Part shown: piece after piece, positions 1 to 8,900 of the stretch | Layout of the letters: each line of letters begins with the position of its first letter | How positions within the stretch are numbered: position 1 is the stretch's first letter | NCBI GenBank assembly: GCA_017457465.1 | Contig: JAFTHJ010000190.1 | Span: forward strand, 1 to 16,402 | DNA from: Clostridia bacterium | GTDB taxonomy: Bacteria; Bacillota; Clostridia; Oscillospirales; CAG-272 | Length of the DNA stretch: 16,402 nt | Reading direction: 5' to 3' | Made by a program: the position numbers and the translations under genes | Notes under the pieces: generated by a model | Told to the model about the DNA's origin: nothing | Seen by the model: only the letters and a program-made list of their open reading frames with translations | The model's database searches: none

Positions 1-135
1 AACCCCTATGAGAGAAGAATTATTCACTCCGAGGTTCAGAATATCGAGGGAGTTTCCACCAACTCGATAGGCTCCGATGGTAACAGAAAGGTCGTTATGT
101 ACCTTGATGCCAAGGGCGCGGCTAAAAAAGACTGA
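1..135 (+). CDS. jag: Jag/KhpB RNA-binding protein, C-terminal end (partial)
   Basis: The first 44 codons in frame 1, up to TGA at 133-135, read as the end of an R3H domain: NPYERRIIHSEVQN, then VSTNSIGSDGNRKVV. This is the characteristic C-terminus of the SpoIIIJ-associated protein Jag (KhpB), an RNA-binding protein linked to cell-envelope control in Firmicutes. The start and the N-terminal Jag_N and KH domains lie outside the window. In many Firmicutes jag sits in the rpmH-rnpA-yidC-jag-mnmE-mnmG cluster. Here it is followed by a terminator and then by purine genes, so that cluster either ends here or has been rearranged. Assignment is by recognition of the R3H signature only. Confidence 0.85.
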   Translation, partial: NPYERRIIHSEVQNIEGVSTNSIGSDGNRKVVMYLDAKGAAKKD

Positions 136-159
136 TAATACGGTTTTGTAACCTGAAAC

Positions 160-205
160 GAGTGTCGGGATTTGTTGATATACTACAAATTCCGACACTC
201 TTTTT
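160..205 (+). terminator. Rho-independent terminator of jag
   Basis: The arms at 160-175 and 185-200 pair over 16 bp with one G-U wobble and a 9-nt loop. TTTTT follows at 201-205. It lies 24 nt after the jag stop codon and just before the purine promoter, so it insulates the purine operon from upstream transcription. Confidence 0.9.
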
Positions 206-239
206 GTCGAAAAATTTCTTGCGATATGAAAAAGCATTG

Positions 240-268
240 TTGACATTCATTTTCTGTTATGGTATAAT
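240..268 (+). promoter_or_regulatory. Sigma-A-type promoter of the purine operon
   Basis: TTGACA at 240-245 and TATAAT at 263-268 are both perfect consensus boxes with a 17-bp spacer. TG at 260-261 adds an extended -10. Transcription should start near 275, just ahead of the leader RNA that carries the ZTP riboswitch. A promoter this strong suggests that control is mainly by the leader. Confidence 0.88.
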
Positions 269-298
269 TTAATAAGAGAAGAACAAGCGATAGCTTGT

Positions 299-373
299 GG
301 GTTTTCTGTAACCGGCGGATAAATGGAATTGACCATGCGGAAGCAGAGAATTATATGCCGACCGCCTGGGCAG
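299..373 (+). ncRNA. ZTP (pfl) riboswitch aptamer
   Basis: The leader carries the conserved 3' signature CCGCCTGGGCA (362-372) and the 5' core ACCGGCGG with an ATGG/CCAT stem (323-326 with 333-336). Visible pairings: P1 at 302-308 with 344-350 (one G-U), P3 at 356-359 with 369-372, and a pseudoknot of GGCGG 314-318 with CCGCC 362-366. A small extra hairpin (283-288 with 293-298) precedes it. The pfl class senses ZMP/ZTP, which builds up when 10-formyl-tetrahydrofolate is short, and it often controls purine and one-carbon genes. This fits an operon that encodes two formyl-transfer enzymes. The class was identified by eye from consensus and pairing, not by a covariance search. Confidence 0.87.
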
Positions 374-411
374 TCCTTTCGTTATGTGTGGGACTGTCCG
401 TTTTTGCTTTT
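368..411 (+). terminator. Riboswitch-controlled terminator (expression platform)
   Basis: GGGCAGTCC (368-376) pairs with GGACTGTCC (391-399) over 9 bp with one G-U, followed by a T-rich tract at 401-411. Its 5' arm contains bases 369-372, which also form aptamer helix P3. Ligand-bound P3 and terminator are therefore mutually exclusive, which predicts an ON switch: ZTP binding prevents termination and permits pur transcription. Confidence 0.85.
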
Positions 412-434
412 ATTTTTACTTTTTGGAGGAAGAA

Positions 435-929
435 ATGAAAAAAGTTGGAATTCTTATGGGTAGCGACAGCGACCTGCCGATAGTTGAAAAGGCTATCAAT
501 ACACTTGCGGAATACGGAGTGCCTTACGAGGTTCACGTTTTTTCTGCTCACAGAACCCCCGTAGAGGCGAAGGAGTTTTCCGAGAACGCCAGAAAGAACG
601 GCTTCGGCGCTATCATAGCCGCGGCGGGAATGGCGGCGCATCTCGCGGGAGCGGTTGCGGCTAATACCACGCTTCCTGTTATCGGAATCCCGATAAAATG
701 CAAAAATCTCGACGGAATGGACGCGCTTCTGTCCACCGTTCAGATGCCCACGGGAATCCCCGTAGCTACCGTTGCGATAGACGGTGCGGCAAACGCGGCT
801 CTTATCGCTATCGAGATACTCGCGGTCACAGACGACACTCTTGCCGAGAAGCTTGACGCGGCTCGCCGTGCGGGAGCGCAGAAGGTGCTCGAGAAGAACA
901 GAGCTATAGAGGAAAAATACAACAAGTAA
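435..929 (+). CDS. purE: N5-CAIR mutase / AIR carboxylase PurE
   Basis: A 164-residue protein that makes CAIR in de novo purine synthesis. It carries the family signatures GSDSDLPIVEKA near the N-terminus, FSAHRTP (with the active-site His), MAAHLAGAVAANTTLPVIG, and LLSTVQMPTGIPVATVAI. The ATG at 435 is chosen over an in-frame ATG at 384 because GGAGGA (425-430) lies just upstream, and because 384 is inside the terminator loop and would add a non-conserved tail. It is first in the operon behind the ZTP riboswitch. The usual class I glycine-loop motif AGGAAHLPG reads AAAGMAAHLAG here. No purK lies in the window, so whether it uses N5-CAIR or AIR plus CO2 is open. Confidence 0.95.
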   Translation: MKKVGILMGSDSDLPIVEKAINTLAEYGVPYEVHVFSAHRTPVEAKEFSENARKNGFGAIIAAAGMAAHLAGAVAANTTLPVIGIPIKCKNLDGMDALLSTVQMPTGIPVATVAIDGAANAALIAIEILAVTDDTLAEKLDAARRAGAQKVLEKNRAIEEKYNK

Positions 930-980
930 ATAATGCGTTCCATAAGAACGGGACTAAATAAAGAAAGGTCAGGGATAAAG

Positions 981-2024
981 ATGAAAAGTTTTAGTGAGAG
1001 CTACAAGGCGGCGGGTGTTGATATAACCGCCGGATACAAGGCAGTTGAGCTTATGAAGGCTCATATTGCGAGAACAAAGAATGAGGGCTGTCTTGACGAT
1101 GTCGGCGGCTTTGGCGGTTGCTTCGGACTTCCTGTTGCGGGAATGGAGGAGCCTGTGCTCGTATCGGGAACCGACGGTTGCGGTACAAAGGTCAAACTTG
1201 CGATACTGATGGACAAGCACGATACAATAGGAATCGATGCCGTTGCTATGTGCGTTAACGACATTATCTGCTGCGGAGCGAAGCCGCTCTTCTTCCTTGA
1301 CTACATCGCTTGCGGAAAGAATATTCCCGAGAAGATAGCGTCAATAGTCAGCGGAGTTGCCGAGGGTTGTGTTCAGTCGGGCGCGGCGCTCATAGGCGGT
1401 GAGACCGCGGAGCACCCCGGTATGATGCCCGAGGACGATTACGACCTCGCGGGATTTGCCGTAGGCGTGGTTGATAAGAAAAAGATACTTGATAACACCA
1501 GAATGGCAGAGGGAGACGTGGTTATCGCTCTCGCGTCGAGCGGAGTTCACTCCAACGGATTTTCTTTGGTAAGAAGAGTGTTCGATATAGACAATAATCC
1601 CGATAGCCTTTACGTTCCTTGCGAGGCGCTTGACGGAAAGAGCATTGCCGAAACGCTTCTCACTCCCACCAAGATATATGTCAAGAGCGTACTTGCTTTG
1701 CTTGAAAAGGTCGACGTAAAGGGTATCAGCCATATCACGGGCGGCGGATTCTATGAGAATATCCCGAGAGCGCTTCCCAAGGGACTTTCGGCGAAGATTA
1801 CGAAGAGCGCTGTCAAGGTGCTTCCTATCTTCGAGCTTATCGCAAAGACGGGTAATGTACCCGAGAGAGATATGTATAACACCTACAATATGGGTGTCGG
1901 AATGAGCATAGTCGTTCCCGCGGCAGAGGTCGAGAAGGCGCTTGAAATTCTCAAGGCTAACGGCGAGGATGCTTATGTTATCGGCGAGATCATCAAGAGC
2001 GACGAAGGCGTGGTGTTCTGCTGA
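981..2024 (+). CDS. purM: Phosphoribosylformylglycinamidine cyclo-ligase (AIR synthetase) PurM
   Basis: A 347-residue protein of normal family length. It closes the imidazole ring, converting FGAM to AIR with ATP. Family motifs include GTDGCGTKVKLA, the metal/ATP-binding segment GGETAEHPGMMPEDDYDLAGF, ASSGVHSNGFSLVRR, HITGGGFYENIPR and YNMGVGM near the C-terminus. The ATG at 981 is preferred to an upstream in-frame ATG at 933, because AGGG lies 6 nt upstream of 981 and the protein then begins SFSESYKAAGVDI, as PurM proteins do. The 51-nt gap after purE shows no terminator, and its stop overlaps the purN start. Confidence 0.96.
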   Translation: MKSFSESYKAAGVDITAGYKAVELMKAHIARTKNEGCLDDVGGFGGCFGLPVAGMEEPVLVSGTDGCGTKVKLAILMDKHDTIGIDAVAMCVNDIICCGAKPLFFLDYIACGKNIPEKIASIVSGVAEGCVQSGAALIGGETAEHPGMMPEDDYDLAGFAVGVVDKKKILDNTRMAEGDVVIALASSGVHSNGFSLVRRVFDIDNNPDSLYVPCEALDGKSIAETLLTPTKIYVKSVLALLEKVDVKGISHITGGGFYENIPRALPKGLSAKITKSAVKVLPIFELIAKTGNVPERDMYNTYNMGVGMSIVVPAAEVEKALEILKANGEDAYVIGEIIKSDEGVVFC

Positions 2025-2653
2025 TGAGTATGAAGAAAATTGCGGTCTTGGTGTCGGGCGGAGGAACTAATCTTCAGGCTCTCATAGATGCCGAGGGCAG
2101 GGGAATGTTCGGTGAGAGCAAAATAACTCTTGTCGTGGCTTCCAAGGACGGCGTTTACGCGCTCGAGAGAGCGAAAAACGCGGGTATCGCTTCAAAGGTT
2201 CTCGCGCGTAAGGATTACGATAGCATTGCGGATTATTCACGCGCTCTTGCCGACACGCTTACGTCAGAGGGGATAGACCTCGTGGTACTTGCGGGATTTC
2301 TGACCATCATTGATGAGCAGGTATATGAAGCTTTCCCGAACAAGATAATCAATGTCCACCCCGCGCTTATCCCGTCCTTCTGCGGAAAGGGATATTACGG
2401 ACTCCGTGTTCACGAGGCGGCGCTTGAGAAGGGAGTCAAGGTCTCGGGTGCCACCGTGCATATTGTCACCCCCGAGTGTGACGCGGGACCGATAATACTT
2501 CAGAGAGCGGTTGAGGTCAAGCAGGACGATACCCCCGAGATACTCCAGAGAAGAATAATGGAAGAAGCGGAATGGGAGATACTTCCCGAGGCTGTGCGGC
2601 TGTTCTGCTTCGATAAGATTACCGTAAAAGATAATAAGGTCTATATTGATTGA
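2024..2653 (+). CDS. purN: GAR transformylase PurN (10-formyl-THF dependent)
   Basis: A 209-residue protein that transfers a formyl group from 10-formyl-tetrahydrofolate to GAR. The N-terminal VLVSGGGTNLQALID and the catalytic segment NVHPALIPSF are clear. Asn110, His112 and Asp153 (in ECDAGPI) correspond to the Asn/His/Asp triad of the family. Its ATG shares one base with the purM TGA (TGATG), indicating translational coupling. An alternative ATG at 2030 would shorten it by two residues. Its folate dependence ties it to the ZTP signal that controls the operon. Confidence 0.96.
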   Translation: MSMKKIAVLVSGGGTNLQALIDAEGRGMFGESKITLVVASKDGVYALERAKNAGIASKVLARKDYDSIADYSRALADTLTSEGIDLVVLAGFLTIIDEQVYEAFPNKIINVHPALIPSFCGKGYYGLRVHEAALEKGVKVSGATVHIVTPECDAGPIILQRAVEVKQDDTPEILQRRIMEEAEWEILPEAVRLFCFDKITVKDNKVYID

Positions 2654-2670
2654 TACAGAGGAGATAAAAA

Positions 2671-3387
2671 ATGAAGGTTTCAACTATTGCGAACGAGCTT
2701 AATTCTCTCGCTTATCACGGCAGAGGAATCATCATCGGCAAGAGTGCCGACTCAAAGAAGGCGGTAACCGCTTACTTCATTATGGGAAGAAGCGTAAACA
2801 GCCGCAACCGCGTATTCGTTGCAGAGGGCGACGCTATGCGTACAAAGGCGTTTGACGAGTCGAAGATGGTCGACCCCCATCTTATCATCTACTACCCCGT
2901 AAGAGTGCTTGGAAATAAGACTATCGTAACGAACGGTGACCAGACCGATACGATATACGAGCTTATGGATAAGCAGATGACCTTTGAACAGGCGCTTCGT
3001 ACCCGTGAGTTTGAGGACGACAAGCCCAACTTCACACCCCGTATATCGGGTATAATCCACCGCGAGAACGGAGATATGAATTACGCGATGTCTATTCTCA
3101 AGAGCGCAGAGGGCGATGACTCGAGTTGTGAGAGATTTACATACGCATACTCCTCGCCTATCGCGGGTAGAGCAAAGTTTATTCACACCTATAACGGAGA
3201 CGGAAATCCGCTGCCCTCCTTTGAGGGAGAGCCCAAGACGCTTGAGCTTCCCGATATGGATATAGACGCGCTCACCGACCTTATATGGACAAACCTCAAT
3301 GAGGACAATAAGGTATCGCTTTTCGTCAGATACATTGATATCGAGTCGGGCGAGACCGAGACGAGAATAGTCAATAAAAACTGCTGA
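2671..3387 (+). CDS. purO: PurO-type IMP cyclohydrolase (archaeal-like family)
   Basis: A 238-residue protein of the IMP_cyclohyd family, first known from archaeal PurO, which closes FAICAR to IMP. Conserved segments are YHGRGIIIG (15-23), YFIMGRSVNSRNRVF (35-49), YYPVR (74-78) and NGDQTDTI (88-95), then NFTPRISGI. It is unrelated to the MGS-like cyclohydrolase domain that usually forms the N-terminal half of bacterial PurH. The next gene encodes only the other half of PurH, so together they replace the bifunctional enzyme. AGAGGAG (2657-2663) gives a good ribosome site. It is slightly longer than the roughly 200-residue archaeal form. Activity is inferred from family membership and context. 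Confidence 0.88.
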   Translation: MKVSTIANELNSLAYHGRGIIIGKSADSKKAVTAYFIMGRSVNSRNRVFVAEGDAMRTKAFDESKMVDPHLIIYYPVRVLGNKTIVTNGDQTDTIYELMDKQMTFEQALRTREFEDDKPNFTPRISGIIHRENGDMNYAMSILKSAEGDDSSCERFTYAYSSPIAGRAKFIHTYNGDGNPLPSFEGEPKTLELPDMDIDALTDLIWTNLNEDNKVSLFVRYIDIESGETETRIVNKNC

Positions 3388-3408
3388 ATGGTCGAAAGGA
3401 AGAAGAAG

Positions 3409-4593
3409 ATGAAAGAATTTGAACTTAAATACGGATGTAACCCCAATCAGAAGCCCTCGCGCATCTTTATGAAGGACGGAAGTGAGCTTCCGATAACGGT
3501 TCTTAACGGCCGCCCCGGATATATCAATTTTCTTGACGCGTTCAATGCTTGGCAGCTCGTAAAGGAGCTTAAGGAGGCACTCGGTTATCCCGCGGCAACA
3601 TCCTTCAAGCACGTTTCCCCCACCTCCGCGGCTATCGGACTTCCCCTTGACGAAGGACTCAAGAAAGCTTGTTTCGTTGAGGATATTGAGGGACTTGACG
3701 ACTCCGCACTTGCGTGTGCTTATGTAAGAGCAAGAGGAACAGACCGTCTTTGCTCCTTCGGTGACTGGGTAGCGCTCTCCGATGTTTGCGATGTTACCAC
3801 CGCAAAGCTTCTCGCGCGTGAGGTTTCCGACGGAATTATCGCTCCCGGATACGAGCCCGAGGCGCTTGAGATTCTCAAGGGAAAGAGAAAGGGTAATTAC
3901 AATATCGTTGAGATTAATCCCGAGTACCGTCCCGCTCCCATAGAGACCAAGGATGTTTTCGGTATCACATTTGAGCAGGGAAGAAACGAGTTCAAGATAG
4001 GTGAGCATCTGCTTGAGAATGTTGTAACCGATAGTCGTGATTTGCCCGAGAGCGCAAAGAGAGACCTTATAGTAGCCCTTATCACACTTAAATATACACA
4101 GTCCAACTCGGTTTGCTACGCAACCGACGGACAGGCTATCGGCGTTGGCGCAGGTCAGCAGTCGAGAATCCATTGCACCAGACTTGCGGGAACAAAGGCT
4201 GACACCTGGCTTATGCGTCAGCATCCCAAGGTTCTTGACCTGCCATTCATTCCTACAATGGGACGTCCCGAGAGAGATAACGTTATCGACGGATATATCA
4301 ACGGAAATGAAGAGGACGTATGCGCGGACGGAATCTGGCAGAATTACTTCACCGAGCAGCCCACTCCTCTGACGGCAGAGGAGCGCAGCGAGTGGCTTGG
4401 CGGATTTGATAAGATAGCTCTCGCGTCCGACGCGTTCTTCCCGTTTGCGGATAACGTTAAACGCGCTCACGCATCTGGCGTACGCTATATCGCGGAGCCC
4501 GGCGGCTCTATCCGTGATGACCTCGTTATCGACGAGTGCAACAAGCGCGGTATCACGATGGCGTTCACGGGAATGAGACTCTTCCACCACTGA
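3409..4593 (+). CDS. purH: Stand-alone AICAR transformylase (PurH C-terminal domain only)
   Basis: A 394-residue protein that formylates AICAR (ZMP) to FAICAR using 10-formyl-THF. It starts directly at the transformylase domain, with KYGCNPNQKP and then SFKHVSPTSAAIG, whose Lys67-His68 match the catalytic Lys-His pair of the family. It ends in the conserved PFADNVKRAHASGV, EPGGSIRDD and MAFTGMRLFHH. There is no MGS-like IMP cyclohydrolase domain, so the protein is about 120-200 residues shorter than classical PurH. The preceding gene supplies cyclohydrolase. The ATG at 3409 is preferred to 3388 because AAAGGA (3395-3400) is placed for it and 3388 has no ribosome site. Its substrate is the precursor of the riboswitch ligand. 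Confidence 0.93.
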   Translation: MKEFELKYGCNPNQKPSRIFMKDGSELPITVLNGRPGYINFLDAFNAWQLVKELKEALGYPAATSFKHVSPTSAAIGLPLDEGLKKACFVEDIEGLDDSALACAYVRARGTDRLCSFGDWVALSDVCDVTTAKLLAREVSDGIIAPGYEPEALEILKGKRKGNYNIVEINPEYRPAPIETKDVFGITFEQGRNEFKIGEHLLENVVTDSRDLPESAKRDLIVALITLKYTQSNSVCYATDGQAIGVGAGQQSRIHCTRLAGTKADTWLMRQHPKVLDLPFIPTMGRPERDNVIDGYINGNEEDVCADGIWQNYFTEQPTPLTAEERSEWLGGFDKIALASDAFFPFADNVKRAHASGVRYIAEPGGSIRDDLVIDECNKRGITMAFTGMRLFHH

Positions 4594-4609
4594 TAACATA
4601 AGGAGAGAT

Positions 4610-5887
4610 ATGCAGATGAAGATAATGGTTGTCGGCGGCGGAGGCAGAGAACACGCTATAATCAAGAAACTTGCCAAGAGTCCTGCGGTTGATAAGATAT
4701 ACGCGCTCCCCGGAAACGGCGGTATCGCTAAAGATGCCGAGTGCGTGAATATCGGAGCGAAGGACATTGACGCAATTGTTGCTTTCGCGCTTGAAAACAA
4801 GATAGATTTTGCGGTTGTGGCGCCCGATGACCCGCTGGTTCTCGGTGCGGTGGACGCGCTTGAGGAAAAGGGAATCCCCTGCTTCGGTCCGAGAAAGAAC
4901 GCCGCTATAATTGAGGGAAGTAAAATCTTCTCCAAGAATCTTATGAAGAAATACGGTATTCCCACCGCGGCTTACGAGGTCTTTACCGAGATGGACGCAG
5001 CGCTTGAATATCTCAAGGATGCGCCTATCCCCACGGTTATAAAGGCTGACGGACTTGCTCTCGGAAAGGGAGTGGTTATCGCGATGACGCGAGATGAGGC
5101 AACAGATGCGGTACGCTCTATGATGGCTGACAAGATGTTCGGCGAGAGCGGAAGCCGTATAGTTATCGAGGAGTTCCTTACAGGTCCCGAGGTTTCGGTG
5201 CTTTCCTTTACCGACGGAAATGTCGTTATTCCTATGGTTTCCTCTATGGACCACAAGAGAGCAAAGGACAACGACGAGGGCCTCAATACGGGCGGTATGG
5301 GAACTATCGCTCCCAACCCCTATTATACCGAAGAAATTGCCGAGCGCTGTATGAAGGAGATTTTTCTTCCCACAGTCAACGCAATGAACGCAGAGGGAAG
5401 AACATTTCGCGGCTGTCTCTATTTCGGACTTATGCTCACACCCGACGGTCCCAAGGTTATCGAATATAACTGCCGTTTCGGAGACCCCGAAACGCAGGTC
5501 GTATTGCCGCTGCTTGAGAGCGACCTCTTCAGGATTATGAAGTCTTGCTCGAACGGAACCCTTGCCGACACAGAGGTCAGGTTCTCGGACGGAGCCGCTT
5601 GTTGCGTTATAATGGCATCCGACGGATACCCGCAGAAGTACGCTTCGGGCTTTGAGATAACTGTTGATGATGATTGCGAGGCAGAGGTCTATGTCGCGGG
5701 AGCAAAGCTCTCTGACGGAAAGCTCCTCACCGCGGGAGGCAGAGTGCTTGGCGTTACCGCCACGGCGCCGAGCCTTAAGGAGGCTATAGACAAGGCATAC
5801 GCCAATGTGCCTAAAGTGAATTTTGAGAATGCTTATTACAGACGAGATATCGGACAGAGAGCGCTCAAGGCTTATTCCGAAAAATAA
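4610..5887 (+). CDS. purD: Phosphoribosylamine-glycine ligase (GAR synthetase) PurD
   Basis: A 425-residue ATP-grasp enzyme, normal for the family, that joins glycine to phosphoribosylamine to form GAR. Seen in order: N-terminal MVVGGGGREHAIIKKL, ATP-grasp segment KADGLALGKGVVIA (from residue 145), DHKRAKDNDEGLNTGGMG, and the metal-binding CRFGDPETQ. AGGAGA at 4601-4606 serves either the ATG at 4610 (short spacing) or the ATG at 4616 (residue 3), so the exact start is uncertain by two codons. It lies 16 nt after the AICAR transformylase gene and 18 nt before purL. Confidence 0.96.
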   Translation: MQMKIMVVGGGGREHAIIKKLAKSPAVDKIYALPGNGGIAKDAECVNIGAKDIDAIVAFALENKIDFAVVAPDDPLVLGAVDALEEKGIPCFGPRKNAAIIEGSKIFSKNLMKKYGIPTAAYEVFTEMDAALEYLKDAPIPTVIKADGLALGKGVVIAMTRDEATDAVRSMMADKMFGESGSRIVIEEFLTGPEVSVLSFTDGNVVIPMVSSMDHKRAKDNDEGLNTGGMGTIAPNPYYTEEIAERCMKEIFLPTVNAMNAEGRTFRGCLYFGLMLTPDGPKVIEYNCRFGDPETQVVLPLLESDLFRIMKSCSNGTLADTEVRFSDGAACCVIMASDGYPQKYASGFEITVDDDCEAEVYVAGAKLSDGKLLTAGGRVLGVTATAPSLKEAIDKAYANVPKVNFENAYYRRDIGQRALKAYSEK

Positions 5888-5905
5888 CTGATTGGAGATA
5901 CCCGA

Positions 5906-8900
5906 ATGGTTTACAGAGTTTATGTTGAAAAGAAGAGCGAACTCGCTAATGAGGCGGCTTCGCTCCTCGGAGAAATTAAAAATCTTTTGCAGATAGACGG
6001 TGTTACGGGCGTTCGTATACTCAACAGATACGACGTTGAAAATATTGATAAGCAGCTCTTTGATTATGCTGTATCAACGGTATTTTCAGAGCCGCAGCTC
6101 GATATCGTGACCTATGATTACGAGAATGACGGAAGCACAGATTTTGCGGTAGAATATCTTCCCGGTCAGTTCGACCAGAGAGCGGATTCGGCGGCACAGT
6201 GTATCCAGATAATCTCGCAGGGTGAACGCCCCACGGTCAAGACCGCGAGAATATACAAGATATACGGAGACGTGTCTGCGGCTACTATCGACGCGATAAA
6301 GAAATACGTCATTAACCCCGTTGAGTCCCGTGAGGCTTCCTTTGAAACCTACGAAACACTCGCTATGGCATATACCGTTCCCGAGAGCGTTGCGACACTC
6401 GGCGGATTTACCGACCTTGACGAGCGCGGACTTGCGGACTTCATAGCGCAGTACGGTCTTGCTATGGATATCGACGATATCCGTTTCTGCCGTGACTATT
6501 TCAGAACCGAGCAGAGAGACCCCACTATCACCGAAATAAAGATGATAGACACATATTGGTCAGACCACTGCCGTCATACCACATTCCTCACGACTATCGA
6601 CAGCGTTGAGTTTGAGGATGAAACCATCAAGGCGGCATACGATGAGTATGTGGCGACAAGAGCGGCTATCGGACGCACAAAGCCGATAAATCTTATGGAC
6701 GTCGCAACCGTTGCCGTAAGATATCTCAAGGCAAACGGAAAGCTCCCGAAGCTTGACGAGTCCGAGGAGATAAACGCTTGTACGGTTAAGATAAAGGTTA
6801 ATGTTCAGGGCGAGGAGCAGGATTGGCTTCTCCTGTTCAAGAACGAGACACACAACCATCCCACAGAGATAGAGCCCTTCGGAGGCGCGGCTACCTGTAT
6901 CGGTGGAGCTATCAGAGACCCGCTTTCGGGACGCTCCTACGTATACGCGGCTATGAGAGTTACGGGCGCGGGAGACCCGCTGCTTCCCGTATCCGAAACT
7001 ATGGAGGGTAAGCTTCCGCAGAGAAAGATAGTAACCACCGCGGCGGCGGGATATTCCTCTTACGGTAACCAGATAGGACTTGCGACAGGTCAGGTAGACG
7101 AGCTTTATCACAGCGGATACGTCGCAAAGAGAATGGAGATAGGCGCGGTTATCGCGGCGGCTCCCGCAGAAAATGTAAGACGTGAGGTTCCCACGCCCGG
7201 AGATATCATAATTCTCCTTGGAGGAAGAACAGGACGCGACGGCTGCGGAGGCGCTACAGGCTCCTCTAAATCCCACACGCTTCACTCGCTAGAGAGCTGC
7301 GGAGCTGAAGTACAGAAGGGTAACGCTCCCGAGGAAAGAAAGCTCCAGAGACTTTTCAGAAACCCCGAGGCTTCAAAGCTTATCAAGCGTTGTAATGACT
7401 TCGGCGCGGGTGGTGTTTCGGTCGCTATCGGCGAGCTTGCAGACGGACTTGATATCAACCTTAACGCGGTTCCCAAAAAATACGAGGGACTTGACGGCAC
7501 CGAACTTGCTATAAGTGAGTCGCAGGAGAGAATGGCTGTCGTAGTCGCTCCCGAGGATGTTGAGAAATTCCGCGCCCTCGCAACGGCAGAGAACCTTGAA
7601 TCCACCGTTGTGGCAACAGTCAAGGCAGAGCCCAGACTCAAAATGACATGGAACGATAAGGTTATAGTCGACCTCTCCCGTGAGTTCCTTAACTCTAACG
7701 GAGCAGAGAAGCATATAAACATTAAGGCAAACGCTCCCGAGGATTACAGAAAGGCTCCCGTGAATGATTTCGCAAAGGGAATGAGAGAGCTTGTTTCTGA
7801 CCTCAACGTATGCTCAAAGCGCGGACTTTCCGAGAGATTTGACTCGACTATCGGCGCGGGAAGCGTTCTTATGCCCTTCGGCGGAAAGAACCAGAGTACG
7901 CCTATTCAGGCTATGGTACATAAGGTATCTGTTGAGAAGGCAGACACCGATACCTGTTCGGTAATGTCCTGGGGATTCAACCCCTTCATTTCAGAAAAGA
8001 GCCCCTACCACGGAGCATATCTGGCAGTCGTTGAGTCTGTCTCCAAGCTTATCGCGGCGGGTGCTTCCTTTGAGGACGTATATCTTACATTCCAGGAATA
8101 TTTTGAAAAGCCTATGAAGGAACCCACCAGATGGGGTAAGCCTCTCTCGGCACTGCTCGGCGCATTCAAGGCGCAGATGGAGCTTGGAATCGGCTCTATC
8201 GGCGGTAAGGACTCTATGAGCGGAAGCTTTGAGAATATTGACGTTCCTCCCACGCTCGTTTCCTTTGCGGTTACTACCGACAAGATAGATAATATCGTTA
8301 CGAACGATATGAAGGCGGCAGGACATAAGGTTATCTGCCTCTGCCCCGAATATGACGCTAACGGCTTACCTGTTGCGGCATCTCTGATGGAGACCTTTGA
8401 TAAGGTAACAAAGCTTATGCGTGAGGGCAAAGTTTATTCGGCGTATACGCCTACATACGGTGGAATTGCCGAGGCAATATTCAAGATGTGTATCGGAAAC
8501 GGACTCGGATTTGAGTTCTCCGACGCGCTTTCGGTATCCGAGATATTTGAATACAATTACGGCGCGTTCCTGCTTGAGGTTGATGCTGACACTGCAGGAC
8601 AGAGCATAGGTAAGGTAACGGCTGACGCGGCATTTACTCACTGCGGTATCAGTGTTGCCGAGGATGAGCTTAACGAGGCTTACGAGAATAAGCTTGAGAG
8701 CGTATTCGCGACAAATGCCCGTGAAGCGGAGGGAGAGATTCCCACATATCCCTACAACGCGGAGAACAGAAGCGCGGCTATTATCAAGTGCGCAAAGCCC
8801 AAGGTTCTCATTCCCGTATTCCCCGGAACAAACTGTGAATACGATTCCGCAAAGGCATTCGCGAGAGCGGGAGCCGAGACAGAGATATTCGTTGTCAACA

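Noticed and set aside
384..434. Upstream in-frame extension of purE
   Set aside because: It starts inside the riboswitch terminator loop, has no ribosome site, and encodes a hydrophobic tail not found in PurE.
2752..4965. A 737-codon open frame on the minus strand opposite the purO, purH and purD genes
   Set aside because: It is antisense to three clearly conserved purine genes, has no recognisable domain, and its amino-acid makeup follows from the complement of their codons. Such long shadows are common where sense codons avoid TTA, CTA and TCA.
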